DNA from: Dehalococcoidia bacterium
GTDB taxonomy: Bacteria; Chloroflexota; Dehalococcoidia; Dehalococcoidales; DAOWLH01
Assembly (NCBI GenBank): GCA_030643515.1
Contig: DAOWLH010000100.1
Span: 1 to 28,998, forward strand
Direction: 5' to 3'
Length of the DNA: 28,998 nucleotides
The notes under the pieces are model-generated. The model saw only the letters and a list, made by a program, of their open reading frames with translations, had not been told where the DNA came from and did no database searches. Shown one piece after another: positions 15,656 to 23,044 of this stretch. The position numbers were made by a program, and so were the translations under genes. Each line of letters starts with the position of its first letter. Position 1 is the stretch's first letter.

Positions 15656-16507
15656 TTGGAGATTAAACGGGCGCCTGATATCGGTTTCTGTACGGGGGTC
15701 AGGCGGGCGATAGATATCCTGGAACGCGTCGCCCGCGAGCAGGGTGGCGTGGAGACGCTGGGGGCGGTGGTGCACAACCAGCAGGTGCTGCGCAAACTGG
15801 CTGATATCGGGGCCAGCATCGTCAATAGCGTCGATGAAATTAAGGGGAGCAGGGTAGTCATTCGCTCTCATGGTGTTGGTCCGCAGGTAATCAACCAGAT
15901 TCAGTCCCGTGGTATCGACATAATTGATGCCACCTGTCCCTTCGTTAAACGAGCCCAGGTAGCCGCCAGAAGGCTGCACCAGTCTGGTTTTTATACCATC
16001 GTCTTCGGCGATGCCAGCCACCCCGAGGTCAAGAGTATACTCGCCTGGGCCAGTGACAACGGCCTGGCGACCCAGGAAGCTACAGTTCTGTCCAGCCTCG
16101 ATAATCCGCCCCGCCGCCTGGGGATACTGTCACAGACAACCCATGTACCCGCCCGCTACGCCCGCTTCATCAAAGATATCATTGACTATGCCCTGGTCAA
16201 AGACTCGGAGCTACGCATCATCGACACCATCTGCCACGATATAAGGCGCCGACAGGAAGATAGTGTGAAGCTGGCCAGGGAATCTGAGCTGGTGTTTGTC
16301 GTCGGCGGCCACGCCAGCGCCAACAGCAAGCACCTGGTGGAGCTGTGCTCCGAGATAACCACTACCCGTCTCATTGAGACCGCCCGCGAAATCCGGAGAT
16401 CCTGGTTGCCGGAGAAGGGTATTATCGGCATCACCTCGGGGGCTTCCACCGGCGAAGAGACAATAGATGACGTGGTAACCAGGCTCAAGTCCTTCACCCG
16501 GGATTAG
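15656..16507 (+). CDS. ispH: 4-hydroxy-3-methylbut-2-enyl diphosphate reductase
   Basis: Last enzyme of the MEP isoprenoid pathway, producing IPP and DMAPP with a [4Fe-4S] cluster. The three cluster cysteines are C12 (GFCTGV), C94 (ATCPFV) and C193 (TICHDI). The conserved histidines appear in VVHNQQV and RSHGVG, and TTHVP precedes the C-terminal domain with GGHASANS and GITSGASTGEETI. Length is 283 residues. The start is TTG with AGGAAGG upstream inside plsC. The order plsC-ispH is common in Dehalococcoidia-like genomes, as far as I recall. Confidence 0.96.
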   Translation: MEIKRAPDIGFCTGVRRAIDILERVAREQGGVETLGAVVHNQQVLRKLADIGASIVNSVDEIKGSRVVIRSHGVGPQVINQIQSRGIDIIDATCPFVKRAQVAARRLHQSGFYTIVFGDASHPEVKSILAWASDNGLATQEATVLSSLDNPPRRLGILSQTTHVPARYARFIKDIIDYALVKDSELRIIDTICHDIRRRQEDSVKLARESELVFVVGGHASANSKHLVELCSEITTTRLIETAREIRRSWLPEKGIIGITSGASTGEETIDDVVTRLKSFTRD

Positions 16508-16520
16508 GTAGACTTTACCA

Positions 16521-16550
16521 TTGTCGCCGCCTTAGAATTTATGTTACACT
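16521..16550 (+). promoter_or_regulatory. Probable promoter of trpS
   Basis: TTGTCG (16521-16526), an 18-bp spacer, and TACACT (16545-16550) preceded by TGT (extended -10). It leaves a leader of only about 10 bases, too short for a T-box or attenuator. Confidence 0.45.
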
Positions 16551-16566
16551 GCCCTGTTAAGAAGCC

Positions 16567-17544
16567 ATGACAAGACGCCGCATTTTTTCCGGAGCCCGAC
16601 CAACCGGTCGTCAGCACATCGGTAATTACCTGGGAGCCTTACAGAACTGGGTCAAACTGCAGGATAAATACGAGTGCATCTACTGCATCGTTGATATTCA
16701 CGCCCTGACCTCACTGGAAGACACCAAACAACTCCAGGGCAACATCCATGAGATGATTCTTGACTGGCTGGCGGTCGGCCTCGACCCGGAAAAGAGTATT
16801 CTGTTTGTCCAGTCCCATGTACCACAGGTGATGGAGCTGCACACCCTGCTCAGTATGATAACCCCGCTGGGCTGGCTATTACGAGTGCCTACCTTTAAAG
16901 AAAAGGTCAAGCTCCAGCCCAACAATGTCAACTACGGCCTGGTCGGTTATCCAGTGCTACAGACGTCCGACATAGCCCTCTATAAGGCCGAAGTAGTACC
17001 CGTTGGCGAAGACCAGTTGCCCCACCTGGAACTGGCGCGGGAGATTACCCGCCGCTTCAACAGCCTGTTCGGCTATACCTTCCCCGAACCTCAGGGCAAG
17101 CTGACATCCTATCCGATGGTGGTCGGGCTTGACGGCAAGGACAAGATGAGCAAACAGGCCGGCAACGACATCGAGCTGGCGCTGACACCGGAGGAAACCA
17201 GGAAAAAGATAATGACCGCCTTCACCGACCCCGCCCGCCGCTACCGCACCGATGCCGGGCATCCCGAAGTGTGCAACGTCTATAAGCTGATGACCTACTT
17301 TGACCGCCTAAAAACAGAGGGCATCGCCGGGCAGTGCCGTTCTGCCGAGATTGGCTGCGTCGACTGCAAGCTGGCGCTGGCCGAGGCGATAAACAGCGAA
17401 CTGAAGCCTGTCAGGGAAAAAAGAGCAGAGCTTGCGGCCGACCCGAAATCTATAGCCGCTATCCTTAACGACGGCGCCAAAAAGGCCCGGAGTATCGCCA
17501 GGAAGACCTTAAAAGAGGTCAAGAAGAACATGGGGCTTATTTAG
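16567..17544 (+). CDS. trpS: Tryptophanyl-tRNA synthetase
   Basis: Class I synthetase charging tRNA-Trp. Signatures are HIGN at residues 17-20 (in SGARPTGRQHIGNYLG), the GEDQLPH segment, and KMSKQ at 193-197. Length is 325 residues, typical of bacterial TrpRS. The C-terminal helical domain carries C-x9-C-x2-C spaced cysteines (GQCRSAEIGCVDCK). It ends in an 8-base overlap with the convergent aminotransferase gene, so neither has an intergenic terminator. Confidence 0.96.
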   Translation: MTRRRIFSGARPTGRQHIGNYLGALQNWVKLQDKYECIYCIVDIHALTSLEDTKQLQGNIHEMILDWLAVGLDPEKSILFVQSHVPQVMELHTLLSMITPLGWLLRVPTFKEKVKLQPNNVNYGLVGYPVLQTSDIALYKAEVVPVGEDQLPHLELAREITRRFNSLFGYTFPEPQGKLTSYPMVVGLDGKDKMSKQAGNDIELALTPEETRKKIMTAFTDPARRYRTDAGHPEVCNVYKLMTYFDRLKTEGIAGQCRSAEIGCVDCKLALAEAINSELKPVREKRAELAADPKSIAAILNDGAKKARSIARKTLKEVKKNMGLI

Positions 17545-18736
17545 CCCGGTGTTTCTTTACAAACCGCTTCATGCGCACCAGCGCCTCCTCTATTTCGTCA
17601 AGTGAGGTGGCGTAGCAGCAGCGGACGTAGCCCTCACCGCCCGGACCGAAGGCACTACCGGGAACGACGGCCACCTTCTCCTTAATAAGCAGTTTTTCGG
17701 CAAAATCCTCGGAGTTCATACCGGTGCTTTTGATTGAGGGGAAGGCATAGAAGGCACCCCTGGGCTCGAAGCAGGACAGGCCGATATCGCACAGGCCCTT
17801 GACCATGACCAGCCGTCGGTGGTTGTAGTCCTCGACCATCTTAGCAACGCTGTCCCCTCCCGATTTCAGAGCCTCGATGGCGGCTACCTGCCCCATGGTT
17901 GGGGCGCTCATTATGGTGTACTGGTGTATCTTGGTCATGGCGGCGATGATTTCTTCGCTGGCTGCGGCATAGCCGATGCGCCAGCCGGTCATAGCATAAG
18001 ACTTGGAGAAGCCACCGAGTAATATGGTGCTCTCCTTCATACCGGGCAGTGCCGCCAGACAGGTGTGTTCCACACCATAGACCAGCCCGGCATATATCTC
18101 GTCGGATACAAGCAACAAATGGTGGCGACGGGCTAGCTCGGCTACTGCTATCAGTTTGTCCCGTGGCATAACGGCGCCGGTTGGATTGGCCGGATAGCCA
18201 AGCATAATGGCCCTGGTACGGCTATTTATCTTTGGCTCTATATCGGCGGCATCAAGCTGAAAGCCGCTCTCCTCCCCGGCGGGCACCAGCACCGGTTTAC
18301 CACCCGCCAGAATAACGCATGCAGGATAAGAAACATAGCTTGGGTCGGGCATGATGACCTCATCCCCGGGGTCAATGACAGCTCTCATGGCCAGGTCCAG
18401 TGCTTCACTGACACCGACGGTTATCAGAAGCTCGGTATCGGGTTTGTATTCCAGGCTATATCTATCCCGAAGATGCACCGCCAGCTGATGTCGCAGCGCC
18501 GGCATCCCCAGGTTAGAGGTGTACATGGTGTTGCCCTTCTCCAAAGAGTAGATAGCAGCCTCACGTATATGCCACGGTGTAGCGTAGTCCGGCTCGCCAA
18601 CGCCGAGCGAAATGACCCCCTCCATCGAGGCCAGCAGGTCAAAGAACTTGCGTATGCCGGAGGGCGAAATCTGCCCCACCCTCTGCGCCAGAGGTCCGGC
18701 GTGTCTATCTAACTTTGCCAACGGTTCCGCTGCCAT
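17537..18736 (-). CDS. Class I/II PLP-dependent aminotransferase
   Basis: A fold-type I aminotransferase (AspC/AraT/MalY-like group) of 399 residues. The PLP lysine is K245 in GGFSKSYAMTGWRIGY. NPTG (184-187) and SDEIYAGLVY (211-220) are the cofactor ring contacts, and R253 follows the lysine as usual. The substrate cannot be fixed from sequence; aspartate, aromatic or branched-chain amino acids are all possible. It lies 15 bases after an Lrp/AsnC-type regulator on the same strand, which suggests amino-acid-responsive control. The ribosome site is weak, consistent with coupling to the upstream gene. Confidence 0.91.
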   Translation of the reverse strand: MAAEPLAKLDRHAGPLAQRVGQISPSGIRKFFDLLASMEGVISLGVGEPDYATPWHIREAAIYSLEKGNTMYTSNLGMPALRHQLAVHLRDRYSLEYKPDTELLITVGVSEALDLAMRAVIDPGDEVIMPDPSYVSYPACVILAGGKPVLVPAGEESGFQLDAADIEPKINSRTRAIMLGYPANPTGAVMPRDKLIAVAELARRHHLLLVSDEIYAGLVYGVEHTCLAALPGMKESTILLGGFSKSYAMTGWRIGYAAASEEIIAAMTKIHQYTIMSAPTMGQVAAIEALKSGGDSVAKMVEDYNHRRLVMVKGLCDIGLSCFEPRGAFYAFPSIKSTGMNSEDFAEKLLIKEKVAVVPGSAFGPGGEGYVRCCYATSLDEIEEALVRMKRFVKKHRAK

Positions 18737-18751
18737 TACAATATCTCACAA

Positions 18752-19234
18752 TTACAGAATTACCGGTTGCCTTTTAGCCCCCTCGTTGCCCTCCAGTATC
18801 TCTCCATCCTCCTTGTAGCACTTGAGCAGAAAGTGGGTAGCCGTCCCCTGCACCCCTTCAATGGGCGCCAGCTTCTGGGTAACGAAGTCCGATATCTCGT
18901 GCATGGATTTACCCGTAGCCAGAACCGCCAGATCATATGCCCCTGAAACCAGATAGACGGCACGTGCCTGCGGGAAACGATAGATGCGCTCGGCGATAGA
19001 GTCAAAGCCGACGTCCCGCTGCGGTGTAAGCTTGACCTCGATAAGTGCCCGCAGCCGCTCGTCGCCCACCTTATCCCAGTTGACCAGCGTCTTGTACTTG
19101 ACGATTGTCCGCTCCGCCTCCGCCTGCTTGATTAGCCTGGCGACTTCATCCTCGGAGAGTCCGGTCATGGTGGCTATACGCTTGGTGGAAGCATGGGCAT
19201 CGCTCTCAAGTATCTTAAGGACTTCTTTAAGCAT
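18752..19234 (-). CDS. Lrp/AsnC-family transcriptional regulator
   Basis: A 160-residue feast/famine regulator. Residues 1-55 form the winged helix-turn-helix (STKRIATMTGLSEDEVARLIKQ), and about 63-145 the RAM/AsnC ligand-binding domain, with GAYDLAVLATGKSM as the typical effector-site strand. AAGGAG lies shortly before the ATG. Its start overlaps the end of the small upstream protein by 8 bases, and it precedes the aminotransferase, a frequent arrangement in which the regulator senses an amino acid handled by its neighbour. The effector is unknown. Confidence 0.92.
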   Translation of the reverse strand: MLKEVLKILESDAHASTKRIATMTGLSEDEVARLIKQAEAERTIVKYKTLVNWDKVGDERLRALIEVKLTPQRDVGFDSIAERIYRFPQARAVYLVSGAYDLAVLATGKSMHEISDFVTQKLAPIEGVQGTATHFLLKCYKEDGEILEGNEGAKRQPVIL

Positions 19235-19472
19235 TTTCCCGCTCCTTATCGCTCAACTCCTTAAGCGACCATTCTTCTTGGTCCTCATTATAGCAGAGTT
19301 GGAACGATTTGCTATCCCCGGTTTTAACCCGAAAACACTTTTTGCCCGGCTGCCGCCATTCCTTTTCCACCTCCGCCACCTGATATTCAACGCCCCGCCA
19401 GGTGAAAGAGATCGGCCTTTCGGCATAGGTGTGGCCGGAATAGCAGCTTACTTCGAGGTTTTCCAACCCCAT
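19227..19472 (-). CDS. Small conserved protein of unknown function
   Basis: An 81-residue protein beginning MGLENLEVSCYSGHTYAERP, followed by a compact beta-rich region (SFTWRGVEYQVAEV, KCFRVKTGD, FQLCYNEDQEEWSLKEL). I recall proteins with this YSGxxYAERP / FTW pattern in other bacteria and archaea without assigned function; that memory is not checked. The ATG at 19472 is chosen for its AAGGGG ribosome site; an ATG at 19514 would add 14 residues encoded purely by the hairpin repeat. The ribosome site itself lies within the repeat. It overlaps the Lrp-type gene by 8 bases. Confidence 0.7.
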   Translation of the reverse strand: MGLENLEVSCYSGHTYAERPISFTWRGVEYQVAEVEKEWRQPGKKCFRVKTGDSKSFQLCYNEDQEEWSLKELSDKERENA

Positions 19473-19968
19473 CCCCTTTATCCCCTTCCCCTTGATAAGG
19501 GGAAGGGGAAACAATTTTAATAGAGGGGCTAGCGCCCCTCTTAAACTCCGGCTCTCTTACGGCCTTCTTGGAGTTGCAGGATTTACACAGCGTTTGGAGA
19601 TTGATTAAAACTGTCTCTCCGCCCTTGGATTCTGGATATTTGTGGTCAACTGACAGACTTCGTCTGGACCCACATTGTACGCAAGTAAAATTATCTCGCT
19701 CCCATACTTCCCACCTTAATTCACTGGGTATGGGTATTTTTTTGATTGAGTTAGTTGAGTTAGGCATCCGATTTTTTGGAGAACTTGAACCAAAGGAGGA
19801 GTCGTGGAGTTCCATTATGCAGTCACAGCATAATGAAAAATCTTTTTCAGCCCAGTAAAAGTGTCCTGGCCATCCAAACTCCCCCTTATCGCTTTCTAGC
19901 TTACACATATCGCATTTATGTACATCTACCATATCACCGCATAGAAACATTTTTCTGTCTAATTTCAT
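19387..19968 (-). CDS. HNH endonuclease-domain protein with a repeat-derived C-terminus
   Basis: Residues 1-60 hold a cysteine-rich, probably zinc-binding segment (C10, C19, C22, C47, C48, C50). Residues 82-137 are a clear HNH nuclease domain: WERDNFTCVQCG, SVDHKYP with the catalytic-type DH, then INLQTLCKSCN. Real homology seems to end near residue 141. From F142 to about V168 the codons come from the dispersed double-hairpin repeat, and the last 25 codons overlap the next gene in another frame, so the original C-terminus was probably replaced by insertion. No restriction or methylase partner is present; it could be a stand-alone or domesticated homing-type nuclease. Confidence 0.75.
   Translation of the reverse strand: MKLDRKMFLCGDMVDVHKCDMCKLESDKGEFGWPGHFYWAEKDFSLCCDCIMELHDSSFGSSSPKNRMPNSTNSIKKIPIPSELRWEVWERDNFTCVQCGSRRSLSVDHKYPESKGGETVLINLQTLCKSCNSKKAVREPEFKRGASPSIKIVSPSPYQGEGDKGDGVGKPRSKLLFRPHLCRKADLFHLAGR
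19466..19546 (-). repeat. Double-hairpin dispersed repeat, copy 2
   Basis: The minus-strand copy of the element at 79-157. Hairpin one pairs AGAGGGGC (19522-19529) with GCCCCTCT (19534-19541). Hairpin two pairs CCCCTTCCCCTT (19482-19493) with its complement at 19497-19508, a perfect 12-bp stem. It lies inside the 3' part of the HNH gene and supplies the ribosome site and ATG region of the next small gene. Confidence 0.75.
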
Positions 19969-19981
19969 TTCATTCCCCTCC

Positions 19982-21442
19982 CTAAATCCCCGGTCTCATC
20001 TTATGCCAGTCCGTTGCCTGCTGGTAGGCGTGGGCGATTTTGAGTATCGTTTCCTCGTCAAAGGGCTTGCCGATAATCTGCAAGCCTATGGGCAGCCCGT
20101 CGGCGAAACCGGCGGGGATGGAGATGGCCGGAAGGCCAGCGATGTTTATCGGCAGGGTGCAGACATCGGAGAGGTACATCTGGAGCGGGTCGTCAACCTT
20201 TTCGCCAATCTTGAAGGGAACGGTGGGTGAGGTGGGCGTTATCAGGGCGTCATAGCTCTCAAAGGCCCGGTCAAACTCCCTACGTATCAGGGTGCGCACC
20301 TTCTGCGCCTTGAGGTACCAGGCATCATAGTAGCCGGCGGACAGGGCGTAGGTGCCCAGCATGATGCGCCGCTTCACTTCAGGGCCGAAGCCGTACTGGC
20401 GGGTCTTTTCCATTGCCCGCCACATGCTGTCAGCATCCTGATATGAAAAACCGTACTTGACGCCGTCATAGCGGGCTAGATTGGCCGAGGCCTCGGAGGG
20501 GGCGATAATATAATAGACAGCCAGGGCATAGGGTGTGCTAGGCAGTGAAACCTCCCAGTCAATGACGGCACCAAGCCCTTCTAGCCTGGCGATAGCAGCC
20601 TGTATCGCCCGGATAACCTCTTCCTGCATCCCCTCGACGAAGTATTCCCCGGGCACGCCGAGGCGAAGCCCCTTGATGTCGCCGTTCAAACCACAGGTAT
20701 AATCGGTCACGGGCAAGGGGACCGAGGTAGAATCCCTCCTGTCAAATCCGGATATAGCATTCAATACCAGGGCGGCATCGGTGACATCGCTTGTCAACGG
20801 GCCAATCTGGTCAAGGGAGCTGGCAAAGGCGACCAGGCCGTAGCGGCTTACCCTGCCATAGGTCGGCTTCAGGCCGGTAACGCTGCAGAAGCTGGCCGGC
20901 TGGCGGATACTACCGCCGGTATCCGAGCCCAGGGCATAGATGGCCTCACCGGCAGCCACCGCCGCCGCCGAGCCGCCGCTGGAGCCCCCGGGCACCCGGC
21001 CCAGGTCCCAGGGGTTATGGGTGACAAAGAAGGCCGAGTTCTCGGTGGAAGAGCCCATGGCAAACTCGTCCATGTTGGTCTTGCCGACCATCACTGCCCC
21101 GCAACCGCTCAGCCTCTCCATCACCGTGGCGTCGTAGGGAGGGACATAGTTCTCCAGCATCTTTGATGAGCAGGTAGTCCTCACCCCCCTGGTGCTGATG
21201 ACATCCTTGATTAGCACCGGGATACCGCAAAGCGGATTGCCGTTACCACTGGCTATCCTCTGGTCGGCTGCTCTTGCCTGCTCCATAGCCATCTCCCCGG
21301 TGACGGTGACAACTGCCCTGACACTGGGCTCTATTTTATCAATGCGCTCAAGCGCCGCCCGGGTAAGCTCCACCGATGACACCTGCCTGTCCGCAAGCAG
21401 CCGGTGTGCTTCATGAATGGTCAGTTGCTTTCCGTCTGACAA
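19982..21442 (-). CDS. gatA: Glutamyl/aspartyl-tRNA amidotransferase subunit A
   Basis: Glutaminase subunit of GatCAB, which supplies ammonia to convert Glu-tRNA(Gln) and/or Asp-tRNA(Asn). The amidase Ser-cisSer-Lys triad falls at K79 (VLIKDV), S154 (GGSSGGS) and S178 (DTGGSIR), the same numbers I recall for the Staphylococcus enzyme. Length is 486 residues. The start is TTG with AAGGAG 6 bases upstream. gatC lies upstream on the same strand but a nitroreductase gene separates them; gatB is absent from the window. The spacing to the nitroreductase gene is 24 bases, so one operon is likely. Confidence 0.96.
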   Translation of the reverse strand: MSDGKQLTIHEAHRLLADRQVSSVELTRAALERIDKIEPSVRAVVTVTGEMAMEQARAADQRIASGNGNPLCGIPVLIKDVISTRGVRTTCSSKMLENYVPPYDATVMERLSGCGAVMVGKTNMDEFAMGSSTENSAFFVTHNPWDLGRVPGGSSGGSAAAVAAGEAIYALGSDTGGSIRQPASFCSVTGLKPTYGRVSRYGLVAFASSLDQIGPLTSDVTDAALVLNAISGFDRRDSTSVPLPVTDYTCGLNGDIKGLRLGVPGEYFVEGMQEEVIRAIQAAIARLEGLGAVIDWEVSLPSTPYALAVYYIIAPSEASANLARYDGVKYGFSYQDADSMWRAMEKTRQYGFGPEVKRRIMLGTYALSAGYYDAWYLKAQKVRTLIRREFDRAFESYDALITPTSPTVPFKIGEKVDDPLQMYLSDVCTLPINIAGLPAISIPAGFADGLPIGLQIIGKPFDEETILKIAHAYQQATDWHKMRPGI

Positions 21443-21466
21443 TGTTTTCTCCTTATATATAAGCTC

Positions 21467-22174
21467 TCATTCCACTAACCTACCCACTGGCATTATGTAA
21501 AGTGGCACTTCATCCGCAGACAGTTTCAGGATTTCGGCCACCCTATCATCATCAAAAGCACCGATAACCACCGTGCCCAATTTCAGAGATACCGCTTGCA
21601 GATAGACATTCTGGGCAGCATGGCCGACCTCCATATGAACGTAGCGGATACCCCGCTCACCATACCTGTCCGTCGTTCTTTCATAGACGGCGGTAAAGAC
21701 AATATCTATGGCGCCATCAGCAATCCACTGCTGATTAAGGGCAGCCCTGGCCAAATCACCCCTCAGGTCACCGGCAACCACCCGCACCAGTTCGTGCTGC
21801 TCCGGCAGATAGCGGTATATCCCCGGTGCAACACCGGAAACGTCACCAACGACAAGATATACCTCCAGCGGATAGGTTGCTCCGGCCGAGGGAGCTGCCC
21901 TGAAAAAACCCGCGGGGTCAGTGATCCCCTGAGCCACCCACAGGAGTTGGGACACCGTTTCAAGGCTCAAGGGCTCCTCGGCATATCCCCTTACCGACCG
22001 CCGCTCGAGCAAAGCCTCCTCTACCGAGACAGTGCCATCATACTTCGGCTCGGGCAGGAATATCCTGACCTCGTCTCCGGCCTCTGGCAGCCCGCCATCG
22101 GCGCCTGCGCAGGCCGAGAAATTGAGGGATAGAACTATCAGAGACATCATAGCTGCCAATCCTCTGCCAATCAT
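21467..22174 (-). CDS. SagB-type nitroreductase-family protein, probably exported
   Basis: A 235-residue member of the nitroreductase/SagB-type dehydrogenase superfamily, FMN oxidoreductases acting on diverse substrates. RRSVRGYAEEPLSLETVSQLLWVAQG is the family N-terminal block (written here as RRSVRGY and LLWVAQG); APSAGATYPLEVYLV and PGIYRYLPEQHEL are typical of SagB-like proteins. Unusually, it begins with a signal sequence ending near SAC (C22), a weak lipobox, suggesting a membrane-anchored external enzyme. The ATG at 22174 is preferred over GTG 22177 because GGGAGG then stands at normal distance. It sits between gatC and gatA with no obvious functional link. Confidence 0.85.
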   Translation of the reverse strand: MIGRGLAAMMSLIVLSLNFSACAGADGGLPEAGDEVRIFLPEPKYDGTVSVEEALLERRSVRGYAEEPLSLETVSQLLWVAQGITDPAGFFRAAPSAGATYPLEVYLVVGDVSGVAPGIYRYLPEQHELVRVVAGDLRGDLARAALNQQWIADGAIDIVFTAVYERTTDRYGERGIRYVHMEVGHAAQNVYLQAVSLKLGTVVIGAFDDDRVAEILKLSADEVPLYIMPVGRLVE

Positions 22175-22215
22175 CACCAGCCTCCCTGCCCGCCAATCAA
22201 GGCTATAGAATCGCC

Positions 22216-22503
22216 CTATTCCAGTACGGCTTTTACCCGGAAGAAGTCCCCCTCCTTATTCGGCGCATTTGCCAGTACCTGTTTCGTGGGCAAAGAAACC
22301 TCGGCCTCATCATCTTTCATTACATTCCGCATTATATTGGGCTGGGCTGTAGGCGGGATACCTTCTGTATTCACTTGCTGCAGCACTTCAAAGTGCCCCA
22401 GGAGATGGGACAACTGCTCGCTGAGCCTGTCCACCTCTGCTTCGGTCAGACCCAGCCGGGCCAGCCGGGCGATGCGCAGCACCTCTTCACGGCTTAGCTT
22501 CAT
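22216..22503 (-). CDS. gatC: Glutamyl/aspartyl-tRNA amidotransferase subunit C
   Basis: Small GatCAB subunit that wraps around GatA and stabilises its contact with GatB. The 95-residue sequence shows the usual N-terminal helices (VLRIARLARLGLTEAEVDRLSEQL) in family register, the TEGIPPT turn, and a C-terminal NAPNKEGDFFRVKAVLE motif typical of GatC. GGAGG stands 6 bases before the ATG, and a good promoter lies just upstream. It opens the operon that continues with the nitroreductase and gatA. Confidence 0.95.
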   Translation of the reverse strand: MKLSREEVLRIARLARLGLTEAEVDRLSEQLSHLLGHFEVLQQVNTEGIPPTAQPNIMRNVMKDDEAEVSLPTKQVLANAPNKEGDFFRVKAVLE

Positions 22504-22526
22504 TTCTTGCCTCCTACCCTGCCGCC

Positions 22527-22556
22527 ATTATAGCACCCGAATTTGACAGCGGGCAA
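22527..22556 (-). promoter_or_regulatory. Promoter of gatC operon
   Basis: On the minus strand: TTGCCC (22556-22551), an 18-bp spacer, and TATAAT (22532-22527) preceded by TGC (extended -10). The leader is about 17 bases and contains GGAGG. Confidence 0.6.
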
Positions 22557-22566
22557 ACAGGCCCCG

Positions 22567-22575
22567 TGCTATAAT
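22567..22575 (+). promoter_or_regulatory. Extended -10 promoter of the NfeD-like gene
   Basis: TGCTATAAT at 22567-22575, an extended -10 without a well-placed -35 (TTGACA at 22543 is 21 bp away). Transcription should begin at about the ATG (22583), giving a leaderless message. The surrounding GTGCTATAAT block mirrors the divergent gatC promoter. Confidence 0.5.
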
Positions 22576-22582
22576 AACAGGC

Positions 22583-22966
22583 ATGAGCGGCCGTCTGATA
22601 CTGGCCATTATTAGCGTTCTTGTAGAAGAAGCCGCCCTGGCGGTTATCGTTCTGGTTGGTCTGCCCGGGCTGGACATCAACATACCTGTGGCCGGCCTCA
22701 TAGCAATTATGATAGCCTGGCTGGCAATCTCGGTGCTCATCTACCGGGCAGGCAGCCGCGCCCTGAAGAGGAAGCCGTTAACCGGCCTGGAGACAATGGT
22801 AGGCACCAGGGGCAAGTCCTTAAGTCCGCTGGACCCCGATGGGCTGGTCAGTATCGGCGGCGAGTACTGGCAGGCCAGAGCAGCCTCGGGTAAGATTGCC
22901 GCCGGCGATAGGATTATTGTCGTCTCCCAGAGAGGCAGCAAGCTGGTTGTCCGCTCCGGTGACTAG
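22583..22966 (+). CDS. NfeD-like short membrane protein
   Basis: A 127-residue protein with two membrane segments (about residues 5-25 and 33-53) followed by a small beta-barrel OB-type domain (LTGLETMVGTRGKSLSPLDPDG, then VSIGGEYWQARA and AAGDRIIVVSQRGSKLVV in register). This is the layout of short NfeD proteins, which in other bacteria accompany SPFH/stomatin-like proteins and membrane proteases. No such partner is next to it here. There is no Shine-Dalgarno, consistent with the leaderless promoter. The downstream hisA has its own promoter. Confidence 0.8.
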   Translation: MSGRLILAIISVLVEEAALAVIVLVGLPGLDINIPVAGLIAIMIAWLAISVLIYRAGSRALKRKPLTGLETMVGTRGKSLSPLDPDGLVSIGGEYWQARAASGKIAAGDRIIVVSQRGSKLVVRSGD

Positions 22967-22983
22967 GCTTCTGCACCGCTGAA

Positions 22984-23013
22984 TTGCTCTTAAACCGGCG
23001 GAGATGATATAAT
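22984..23013 (+). promoter_or_regulatory. Promoter of hisA-hisI
   Basis: TTGCTC (22984-22989), an 18-bp spacer, TATAAT (23008-23013) with TGA before it (extended -10). The boxes are identical to those of the pyrD promoter. Confidence 0.65.
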
Positions 23014-23044
23014 GCCCACTCACAGGACTCACGGAGGACAAGAT

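Noticed and set aside
16507..16567. A T-box or trp attenuator upstream of trpS
   Set aside because: Only 59 bases separate ispH from trpS and the predicted leader is about 10 bases; no specifier stem or antiterminator is visible.
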